A stretch of DNA of 64,000 nt from positions 2,356,001 through 2,420,000 of the forward strand of contig NZ_CP132203.1 in assembly GCF_030719035.1 (NCBI RefSeq), in the 5' to 3' direction. The number at the start of each line of letters is the position of its first letter. The first letter of the stretch is position 1. The position numbers were made by a program, and so were the translations under genes. Shown piece after piece: positions 19,601 to 26,700 of this stretch. This stretch comes from Hahella sp. HNIBRBA332 (GTDB lineage Bacteria > Pseudomonadota > Gammaproteobacteria > Pseudomonadales > Oleiphilaceae). The notes beneath the pieces were generated by a model. That model saw nothing but the letters and a program-made list of their open reading frames with translations, searched no databases and was not told the DNA's origin.

Positions 19601-20722
19601 CATTTGCATGCCTTGGGAACGCCATAGCCCCCAGGCGAAGCTGTACCAGTTTGGAAGCAGCTCCGAGGCCAGCTCGACGAACTCGTTGGCGGCTCCGTAA
19701 GCGCTCTGCCCCACATTGCCGAGGGTCGCCGTCAGCGAGCTGAAGTTGACCACATACTGAGGCTGATAATCCTGTTGCAACGCCGCCAGATTCAAGACCA
19801 CGCCGACTTTGGCGCGCAGCGTTCGGTGCAGACGTTCCGCAGTCAGGTTATGAAACAGACAGTCGTCCAGGGTTCCCGCCAGATTAAACACCGCTTTGAT
19901 GGCGCCGAATCCCTGCTCGATATGGGTGAAAGCCGCCTTGAGCACGCCGTAGTCCGTGGCGTCGACGCGCAGATAGCTTTTTACGCCATAGGCCTTCAGC
20001 GTTTGCGTCAACCCGGCGTCGGGCGCCTTGCGGCCCAGCACGAACAGATTCAGCCGCCGCGTGGACTGCAACACGCGAATCAGCTCCTGGCCAACGCCTC
20101 CCGCGCCGCCGATCAACACGATATTGTCGCCGTCACGAAACGGCGTCGGCGTCGCCGCGCCCTGCCCGGCGGCGACCCAGGATTCGACGCACAGGCCCGT
20201 CCCGTCAAAGCGCAGACGACGCCCCGGCCAGGCCAGGCCGGCGGCGATATAAGCCGGCAATGCGGCGCTAATGGGACCGGCGGGAATGCGCGCGGACGTG
20301 AACTGGCAGCGGGACGTCTCCAGGCTGGCGGAGCGCGCCAAGCCGTCGAACAAGGCGGCAAGCGCGTCTTGCTGCGAATGCAAAGATAGCAGATGGATCT
20401 GACGCTTCTGCGCGAATAGCCAGCGCAGCAGCTCAAGGCTGCGACGACTGCAGGACATCCAGCTCGCTTCGGTCAGCGACGCCAGAGGCCGGTCGCGACC
20501 GGCGATCACCGCCACCACATCGCGGCCGCCGCCAATCTCGGTCAACCTCGCCTGCATACCCGCCTCGTCCCGAACCTGATCCAGACGCAACACCGCTGCG
20601 CCCATGTGGCGCGCCGCGGTCGCCGCCTCGGCGCAGTCCGTCGCCACCAGCACTCGCTCCGCTTGAATTTCGCCGTGGGGAGGCGCGGCGACCTCCGTCA
20701 ATTGCCGTCTTAATATTTCCAT
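13685..20722 (-). CDS. trans-AT PKS: KR-ACP-KS-KR-ACP-KS (LkcF-like)
   Basis: 2345 residues. KR1 (~200-410) has GGAGGVGQ, an LDD motif (285-287), NFSSL and Tyr342; it serves the KS-DH of the preceding PKS protein. ACP: Ser480 (GLDSV). KS3 (~596-1010): Cys756 in DTMCSGSL, His891, His932. KR2 (~1380-1560): GGMGMIG, LRD and YVAAN (Tyr1527). ACP: Ser1689, in the less common GLNSV form. KS4 (~1777-2190): Cys1927, His2060, His2102. No AT domain is present. KS4 at the C terminus hands over to the first ACP of the next protein with no reducing domain between, which predicts a beta-keto unit. The start at 20722 has only a weak ribosome site. There is no frameshift across 7 kb. Confidence 0.92.
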   Translation of the reverse strand: MEILRRQLTEVAAPPHGEIQAERVLVATDCAEAATAARHMGAAVLRLDQVRDEAGMQARLTEIGGGRDVVAVIAGRDRPLASLTEASWMSCSRRSLELLRWLFAQKRQIHLLSLHSQQDALAALFDGLARSASLETSRCQFTSARIPAGPISAALPAYIAAGLAWPGRRLRFDGTGLCVESWVAAGQGAATPTPFRDGDNIVLIGGAGGVGQELIRVLQSTRRLNLFVLGRKAPDAGLTQTLKAYGVKSYLRVDATDYGVLKAAFTHIEQGFGAIKAVFNLAGTLDDCLFHNLTAERLHRTLRAKVGVVLNLAALQQDYQPQYVVNFSSLTATLGNVGQSAYGAANEFVELASELLPNWYSFAWGLWRSQGMQMAQDDSGLRPMEPQPACERMLAALAAGERHLVIYEGAAAGMTALRGDMDAPQSASEPEVVDQSPLAQGDSVELEAQTRRWLRDIVRRHSGLKAVKDDDNLLDKGLDSVASIQISTDIAAQLSPQGDFKLSRAILFECSTIRQLAEHLMERAQPLLCACLADTDGAAASRQVETAPAEQAQIDATDNTPDVKEANSEHVKPHGGGATPTLTNEPKLSTDAYRDDDIAIIGLAGEFPNGATPEAFWRSLAAGEDAVRVIPQSRWDWRRDYSASTAQGEATYGRHGGFMEGVAEFDPAFFNIAPVDATLLDPQERRFLQVSYHALEDAGYFSAPSRDVGVFAAAMFGHYQDLDASRVVSSSFAAIANRVSYAFDLQGPSLTVDTMCSGSLTALHMACNSLRLGECRMALAGGVNIMAHPGKYRLLSQGKFLSASGHCHAFGVEADGYVPGEGAAVVVLKSVADALRDQDVIYAIVRATAINSGGKTSSFTVPSARAQQRVIQDALRKSGVNPAQVNYVEAHGTGTGLGDPIELQALQSAYGANLEGADAPCYLGSVKSNIGHLESAAAMAGLFKVIQQFAHEQLAPTLHCAIENPYLNIEQTRFQLVRETQPWPLAGAATRFAGLSSFGAGGANGHVILQQYLASESAGTMPAQSEYLIALSAPNRSGLRRVRQQLAAYLRDQPQVSLYSLSYTLCCARQHHAERECYVVASVHALIDRLEGADTSETNRPANQPFASLMRAYLQGDSVDFAGSFPVKSLLRGAPKYPFARDVYWAPTLQAEVVSAATNSVQPVAPSSAPTPDLTPAVLLTPVWRRTDAPALSNPIPLVAVMAPPEQVLPPMIDGARVLRVSPGTALSFQHDALTLRPDHLDDFTQALDYIAHELQQEEIRWINCNVPWSDAMALNLAKAMQACARPCVLLNVSDSRQPPEQIAMGGVFRVLALENTDVHYRQAQIAKPAGSWELEDWRWLLAEQADTTDEFKEVERRQEERWERSLTSIEPAPGARLREGGVYLISGGMGMIGREIARRLHADYNAKVILVGRSALSPEREAWLQQWPQGEISYLRADIADPVQAERLIADVLQKHGRLHGVIQSAGVLRDAQVQNKSLADFSAVMAAKVAGTRQLDRCTAHLELDFFCLFSSMSSIMGNVGQCDYVAANRFLDEFAAERNGQVRQGARKGHTLSINWPLWIDDQDSENLMDQYRSLADYLKRHYGFVPLTLGQGAALFITWINGVADQYDQVMGLVGDLEKIRARFTSSTVQNSQQQAKNGNQNASQVTASEAQIRAGLTRLVEALTKLTEEDISTDKSWGDLGLNSVMMQTLAQDIGKTFGAQVPPNALFSYNNIQRLAEYLQQQGATLAGAASADDAVSQTGETASAASSLASVASVEQPLAEKRSEEFSEQRFAIIGMSGVMPGAADLEAFWTLLTENRSAIRRVARWGDKSYYAGTIDDIERFDARFFGLSAREAMLMDPQHRLFLQTSYNALTDAGYAPALLSSVGVFAGVQFNDYQTLLQSWGQSSHPYAATGNAHAMLANRVSYLLNFNGPSQTIDTACSSALVAVNRGVMSLQRNECDMALVGAVSLLIDPAISDAAQSMGVLSPDYRCATFDADANGYVRAEGVGCVVIKRLADAQRDGDSIYGVIEASAENHGGRANSLTAPNPQAQSALLQKAYTPELAERVSYIETHGTGTQLGDPIEIDALHQAFHALAPHKSKGSIALGAVKSNVGHLEPAAGIASLLKVLLCLQHRRLPANIHFHRLNPMIHLSDGPFWLLTENRDWEATGPRVAGISSFGFGGSNAHVVLSEGRQSAVVERAPKPCWLVTLSAKTPYSLAAMKAHLLERLQTTDHELADIAFTLNTGREAFAYRLSWIATSVADLTAQIRATDATGQEKCAGKTSHWTPDLSQSDWTALMQAAQAQYQQGALIDWTPVFAEGAYRRLHLPGYVFDTKPYWFEQAADSAAMKEVNHGS

Positions 20723-20833
20723 TCAAACACCACTGTAAATATGCTTTGAGTCTTCCGTCACCGACGAGCCAGGTATCTTTTCTGTGAAGGGACGCGATGC
20801 TCCGGGAGGGATTGCGCCTGCGCTCAGACAGGG

Positions 20834-21388
20834 TCAGCGAATGTAACGCCCATCCAGATATTTCATCGCCAGATCCAGATAATTGGGGTACTCGGAATGT
20901 CGGATCAGCTCGAAAAAGAACATTTCCCGGGTGATCAGCTGCACGCCGTTCTGCTCAAGGCGCCGCAACGCCGCCTCATGATCGGTGCGCGAGCGCGCGG
21001 AGCAGGTGTCCGCCAGCAGAAACACCTCTTTCCCCTGAGCTTTTAAACGCAACGCGGATTGCAGCAGGCAGACGTGGGTTTCCGCCCCCGCCAGCACGTA
21101 GTGGTCGCGTCTGGTGGCTTCCACAGAATGGGCGACGGCCTGTTCCTGCATGAAATCAAAGTGGGTTTTCTCCAGAAATTCCGCGTCCCTGGCCACCTCG
21201 GTCAGCGATTGCGACAACTTGCCGAGCTTTTTGTGCTCGATGATCTGGGTGGGAACCTGCAGATCGCAACACATGTCCGCCAGCCAGCGGCAGTCGTTCA
21301 ATAATTGAGTGCCGTTTTGCAGCAGCGGAATCAACTCCAACTGCATGTTGAAAATAACCACAGACGCTTTTTCTTTTTGTAGCAACAT
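20834..21388 (-). CDS. Isochorismatase-fold cysteine hydrolase-like protein in the PKS operon
   Basis: 184 residues; AAGGAG lies 7-8 nt upstream of the ATG. The family normally uses an Asp-Lys-Cys triad. Here Lys74 (EKTHFDF) and Cys107 (AGAETHVCLL) are present, but the usual V-I-D-M-Q Asp is Asn14 (VIFNMQ), so ordinary hydrolase chemistry is doubtful. The gene sits 12 nt after the FAD enzyme gene, between PKS subunit genes, so a role in the pathway is likely: perhaps hydrolysis or transfer at the amide side chain, or a structural role. I recall an isochorismatase-like gene near the lankacidin PKS genes but am unsure of its assigned function. Confidence 0.8.
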   Translation of the reverse strand: MLLQKEKASVVIFNMQLELIPLLQNGTQLLNDCRWLADMCCDLQVPTQIIEHKKLGKLSQSLTEVARDAEFLEKTHFDFMQEQAVAHSVEATRRDHYVLAGAETHVCLLQSALRLKAQGKEVFLLADTCSARSRTDHEAALRRLEQNGVQLITREMFFFELIRHSEYPNYLDLAMKYLDGRYIR

Positions 21389-21400
21389 TGTTCGACTCCT

Positions 21401-22819
21401 TTAAACCATTAAGTCCTTGATGAATTTGTGCGATTGCTCTTTATGCAGGGATAGCGCCTTGGCCACCCGGAAGATAGCGTCGCCGATCCAGGAGGCGACT
21501 TTTTCGCCGGGCTTGTTCACCCCCATAATGTCCTTGATGACTTTGAACTGCACATAAGCAAGGGTGTTGTCCCGGTAGGGATAGGCGGCGCCCAGTCGAT
21601 CTGCGATCACCATAGCGGAGACAATGGCGCCTTCGTGTCCGGTCAGGCTGGTGTCTGTACCGCAGAACCAAAGGTTATTAACGCCCTGTATCTCTTTGAT
21701 GCGAGTCTTGCGATAGAAATCCACCGGTCTGAGTTTGGGCAGTTTCCATGATCTTTCGCAGGCGATGCGCTCCGGCCTGATACTGTCTTTCGGGTCGAAA
21801 GTGACCAGCAACGGCTTGTCCAGGTTCCGATACGGCGGCAGCACGTTATTGACCCGGGTCAGGGTCCCGAACTGCGCCTCCGGCGCTGCGATATTGAAGC
21901 TGTCCGGCATTTTGAACTGACAATAGTGCCCCTCTCCCTGGGGACTGATCCAGCGCTCGTCATGATGCAGAAAACTCTTCACCGGCACATGCTCGAAGCC
22001 GCCCAGAATGTCCTGGTACAGGCTTTCCGTCGTCGCCAGTATGGACAGCGTTACGTCAGCGTGGGTGGCGAATATCACTTGGTCGAAGCGCTGGCTCTTC
22101 CCGTTGAACTCCACGGTGACGCCCGAGGCGGACGGGGTGACGCGCTGCACCGGCGTATTCAGTTGCACCCGCTCGCCCAACTCCTCGGCGATGCGCTTCA
22201 GATAGCCATTCACCCCGCCTTTGGCCTTGCGCCAGTAGCCCGGCGAAAAGAACGACAGCAGATTCATGTTAAAGGAGATGGCGACGTACATGAGCGTGTA
22301 ATCCAGGGACGGCGCGTTGCAGCCGGAATACACCGTCATCAGCGGCGACAGCGCCTGGTGCTTGAAGGCGTCCGAATAACCTTGTTCATCCAGATACTGG
22401 CCGATGCTCATTTTCTTGTAGCGCTCGTCCCCGGAGCTCAGCACGGTGGCCATGTCCAGATGAAAACGATCGAATTCCTCGCGCAGTTCTTCCCCCAATT
22501 CGCCCTTACCGGTGAGGTTGTTCCAGAAGCGCCCTTCCCCGGGAAAATCCACGTGCATGGTCAGCGGCGCCACATAGCTGTCGACGCCGAAATGCGTCAG
22601 CAACGCGCACAAGTTGGGCGACAGGCGTTCGTTGAAATACTCCACCCCCATATCGATATACTGCGTTCCCGTCTCGGTTTCGACAGGATGACTGTAGGCG
22701 TGACCGCCGAGATAGTCGCTGGCTTCGAACAGCGTGACCTGGTTGTTTTTACTGAGCAGCCACGCGGCCATTGCGCCGGCGCCGCCCCCGCCGATGACGG
22801 CGATGTTGCTTCCTTTCAT
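21401..22819 (-). CDS. FAD-dependent amine-oxidase-like cyclase (LkcE-like)
   Basis: 472 residues; GAGG lies 7 nt upstream of the ATG. The N-terminal dinucleotide-binding motif I-A-V-I-G-G-G-G-A-G-A-M-A (~6-18) and the LFEASDYLGGHA segment (~30-41) mark the flavin amine oxidase / protoporphyrinogen-oxidase-like group. The C-terminal FAD motif is LWFCGTDTSLTGHEGAIVSA (~385-404). The position directly after the trans-AT gene matches lkcE. From the lankacidin literature as I recall it, LkcE oxidises the amide nitrogen-bearing carbon of the N-acylglycine starter to an imine and drives a Mannich-type closure of the 17-membered carbocycle. The same role is inferred here from context and fold. Confidence 0.82.
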   Translation of the reverse strand: MKGSNIAVIGGGGAGAMAAWLLSKNNQVTLFEASDYLGGHAYSHPVETETGTQYIDMGVEYFNERLSPNLCALLTHFGVDSYVAPLTMHVDFPGEGRFWNNLTGKGELGEELREEFDRFHLDMATVLSSGDERYKKMSIGQYLDEQGYSDAFKHQALSPLMTVYSGCNAPSLDYTLMYVAISFNMNLLSFFSPGYWRKAKGGVNGYLKRIAEELGERVQLNTPVQRVTPSASGVTVEFNGKSQRFDQVIFATHADVTLSILATTESLYQDILGGFEHVPVKSFLHHDERWISPQGEGHYCQFKMPDSFNIAAPEAQFGTLTRVNNVLPPYRNLDKPLLVTFDPKDSIRPERIACERSWKLPKLRPVDFYRKTRIKEIQGVNNLWFCGTDTSLTGHEGAIVSAMVIADRLGAAYPYRDNTLAYVQFKVIKDIMGVNKPGEKVASWIGDAIFRVAKALSLHKEQSHKFIKDLMV

Positions 22820-22837
22820 TTTGATTACCTCTATGGG

Positions 22838-23719
22838 TTAAGCCTGTGCGTGCGTTGCGACCGCATGCTGAATTTTTCCCTGCAGGTTGGTAAGCACCCG
22901 ACCCGGTCCCAGTTCGACAAAACGCGCCTGCGGATAACGCCGCAACAGACTCTGAATGGTCAGCGACCAGCGCACGGGTTTTACCAGCTGAAAAGCCATT
23001 TCTTCGATAAGGTGTTCACCGCTGATAGCGTCGCCACTGGCGCTGGAAATCACCATCTTCTGCGGCGCATGGAGATCGAGCCCCAGCAGAAATTCAGCGA
23101 ACTCCACCCGGCAGGGCTCCATGTAGCGGGAATGAAACGCGCCGCTGACCGGCAACGACACACAGCGAAGCCCGTCCTTTTCCAGTCGCGGAGATAACTG
23201 CCGCATGCGCGCTTCCTGGCCGCTCAACACCACTTGGCCCGGAGCGTTATCGTTGGCCACATCCACATCAAAACAGTCGAGCTGGATCAGCTTTTCCCGC
23301 AACCTGTCGGCGCTGACGCCCAGCACCGCCAACATGCCGCCGCCATGAATCGCCTGCATCATTTCCCCGCGTTTGGCGACGATGCGCAGCCCGGTCAGCA
23401 GGTCGAAGCCCCCCGCCGCGAACAGCGCCGGAAACAGCCCCAGGCTGTGCCCGAGCAGGCGCCCGTCAAATGAGTCATGAAAACGGCGGCCGACCTGCCG
23501 CAGGTAGTCCAGGTAGGTCAGGCAGCACACAAAGTACAGCGCCGGCTGCGTATAGGCGGTCTGATTCAAACGCCCTTCCCGGTCTTGCAGACACAGATCC
23601 ACCAGGTCGTAACCCAGGATCTCTTCCGCGTCGCGACACTGCGTCGGGTAGCGCTCGAACAGGTCTTTCCCCATGCCCGGATGTTGCGATCCCTGACCGG
23701 GAAACATCAGTATTTCCAT
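22838..23719 (-). CDS. Discrete trans-acting malonyl-CoA:ACP acyltransferase (LkcD-like)
   Basis: 293 residues covering a single FabD-type AT domain. The motifs are FPGQGSQ (~6-12), the nucleophile elbow GHSLG (~90-94), and GAFHSRYM (~198-205), where the AFHS form is characteristic of malonyl rather than methylmalonyl selectivity. The protein ends just after VELGPGRVLTNL, so there is no second AT or enoyl reductase. As none of the five KS modules contains an AT, this enzyme should supply malonate to all ACPs. Methyl branches must therefore come from the cMT domain. It lies 18 nt from the FAD enzyme gene and 62 nt from the upstream PKS gene, consistent with one transcript. Confidence 0.92.
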   Translation of the reverse strand: MEILMFPGQGSQHPGMGKDLFERYPTQCRDAEEILGYDLVDLCLQDREGRLNQTAYTQPALYFVCCLTYLDYLRQVGRRFHDSFDGRLLGHSLGLFPALFAAGGFDLLTGLRIVAKRGEMMQAIHGGGMLAVLGVSADRLREKLIQLDCFDVDVANDNAPGQVVLSGQEARMRQLSPRLEKDGLRCVSLPVSGAFHSRYMEPCRVEFAEFLLGLDLHAPQKMVISSASGDAISGEHLIEEMAFQLVKPVRWSLTIQSLLRRYPQARFVELGPGRVLTNLQGKIQHAVATHAQA

Positions 23720-23781
23720 TGTTTCAACACTTCCATCGTTGTGGTTTTTCAGGCTGCTTCAAAGCAGGTTGAACTCCGGCG

Positions 23782-26700
23782 TCAGCTGAGATCAAAGACC
23801 TCAAAGCGGGGCTCCGGCCGCACCTGTCGGGGGCGCGTATCGACGTCGTCTTCGGCGTCTGGCCGCACCACCACGGACACCATGTCTTCCAGTAGGATCA
23901 GCACCTCTCCCTGTCTGTCCGTGAAGTAGAAATCAAAGCGTCTGGCCTTGCTGGCCTGACCGGAAGTTCTCTCCAGGCAATAGCCGTATACCGCCTCGTT
24001 GTCCGGCAGGCGTTTCACCACTAACCGACCCAGGTGGTATGGCATAAAGACCGTCCCCTCGCCGCTGCTCTCAGCGCCGGAACCCGCCGCCAGAATCGCC
24101 AGTTGCAGACCTGAATCCAGCAGCGCCGGAGACACCAGCCGCCCCCAGTCGTGGTCGACCTGCAGCAGCGCCCTCACCAGGCCCGGTTTGACTTGCGCCC
24201 AGCGTATCCCCTGCAGGGGGGCGCCATAGTCATAACCCCGTTGTTTGAAGTCCGCATAGATCTGCGCCTGGGACCGACGCGGGATGGCGCCCATCTCCTG
24301 CAGCGGATTTGGCGGGTTTTCCATGCCCAGTCGCGCCAGCACGGCGGCGATATTCGCTGGCGCGCTGGCGTCAGGGGTCCGCTCCGCGCTGCAATACTGG
24401 GTATAACCGCCGCGCCCTACGAAAAGCGTACGCTCGCCCTCTTCAATCACGTCCACCCACTGCGGGTCGGTGATCTTGTCTTTCCACATAATGTTGGCGA
24501 AACCGCCGTCATCGGCGCTTTCACACAGGGTCGACAGGGTCCAGGCGGCGGGCGCCATGGCGCGGCTGTTGATGCGATGGGCCTGGGTCAGAGAAGTGAA
24601 GCCCTTGAAGTTGGATTCAACCGAGTCGATCCAGTGACGATGACGGATGAATACATATGGCGGGACCGCCGCCAGACGCCGCTGCGGATAGAAATCGCGC
24701 CAGGGCAAATCGCCCCCGGCCTCGTACAGGGCGGCGACGCGCTCGGCGTTGTCGCGGGTCAACCGCTGCGGCGGCTGTTCCTGTAATGGTCCCGACGCCT
24801 CTTTGCGGGACGCAGCGGTAACGACTTGCAAGTCCTGACCCAGTTGCTCAATCAGGTCAGCCTGATCGCGACACACCAGCGCCCGGCGGAAGCAATCGTG
24901 ATCCCGCGCGCACGCCAGCGTATACGCCAATGCGTCCATATCCACCTGCCGCCCCAGCAACCACTCCCGTAAGCTGTCCATAGTCTGCTGCAATCCTGCG
25001 TTACAGTGATGGGACAGCGGAATCACATAGCTATCCCGCGCCGCACGGGGCGCCGCATCGACAGACGCCTGGGCCACGCCCTGAATCACTACATGGGCGT
25101 TGCCGCCGCCGGCGCCGAACGAACTAACGGCGGAAACCCTGGGCGCCGTTGCGTCCCATACCCGCCGCTCCCGGTTCAGCAGGAACGGAGTCTGAGTGAA
25201 GTCCAGATGGGGATTGAGTTGCTCCGCGTGCAAAGAAGGAACCCACTCGCCGTGATGCATCTGCAGAACCGCTTTTAGCACGCCGCAAAGTCCCGCCGCC
25301 GATTCCAGATGGCCCAGATTCGACTTGACCGACCCCAGACGAATACTCTGGGGCGCCGCGTCCCCGTAGCTTTTGCTTAATGCGCGCAGCTCGATAGGAT
25401 CGCCCAGCTCCGTGCCGGTGCCGTGCGCTTCCACATAGCCCACCTCCCGCGCGGATACGCCGGCGGCTCGCAGCGCTTTGCCGATCAACGCCGCCTGAGC
25501 GTCCGGGTTGGGCGCGGTGTAGCCGTTGGAGCGGCCGCCGGCGTTGATCGCGGAGCCTTTGATAAAGGCGTAAACGCGATCCTTGTCGCGAATGGCGTCC
25601 TCCGCCCGCTTCACCACCAGACAGACCACGCCTTCGCCGTCGACAAAGCCGTCCGCATTGGCGCCGAAAGGTTTGCACTGCTCGCTTCTGGACAGCATGT
25701 GCAGGCCGCATAGCAGCTCATAATGACGGGGATGGGTAATCAGGTTCACCCCGCCCACCACCGCCTGTTCGCAGTCGCCGTTTTTCAGCGCCTGGCAGGC
25801 CAGATGCAAGGCGGTCAGCGAGGCGGAGCACGCCGTGTCCACCGCCATACTGGGGCCGCGCCAGTCAAAGAAATAAGACGCACGGTTGGCCATGGACCAG
25901 AACAGGGAGGTCGCCGGCGCTGTCGTCGTTTGCGCCGGGGTGTGCCAGGCGTAATCGCCGTTCATCACGCCTACGAACACCGCGGTGTCGCTACCCGCCC
26001 ACTGCTTGCGGGTGTAGCCCGCGTCCAGCATGGAACGGTAGGTCTGCTCCAGCATTATCCGCTCTTGCGGATCCATTCTGGCGGCTTCGTTGGGCGTCAG
26101 ATTGAAGAACACATGGTCGAAGGCGTCCACGTCGTCAATGAACGCGCCGCGATTGGTGTAGCTGCCGCGGCCGTTAAGAGGAGCGTCCGTAAGGAAGCCT
26201 TCCTGCTTCCAGCGCTCCGCCGGAATCACATCGGTGCAGTCGCGGCCATTGCGCAGATTTTCCCAAAAACGCGCCACGTCCTGCGCCTTCGGTAGCCGCG
26301 CCGCCATACCGACAATGGCGATATCGCCGGGGCGCCACAGCGATTTTTCTGGCGCATCAGAGGATGGCTGCGCATCCCAATCACGTTCATCTGTACCACT
26401 ATTGCCTGCATATTCCCCTGTCTCAGAAACCTGGGCAGGCGTGTTTTCAGGCGTGGTCTCGCCTGAAGGTGAAGTCGCCACCGTGGTCGCTAGATAGGCC
26501 GACAGCTGGCGCAGGCTGGGATATTCAAACAGCACCGTCGCAGGCAGGTAGCCGAATATCTCCTTCAACGGACGAATCAGTTCCAGGGAAATAATGGAAT
26601 CGACGCCGTACTCCTGAAACGGCGTATCCGCCTCGACATCTTCGGGCTCCATCATCATGGTGTCTGCAATCACGGCGCGGACTTGGTTCATGATTTCCGT

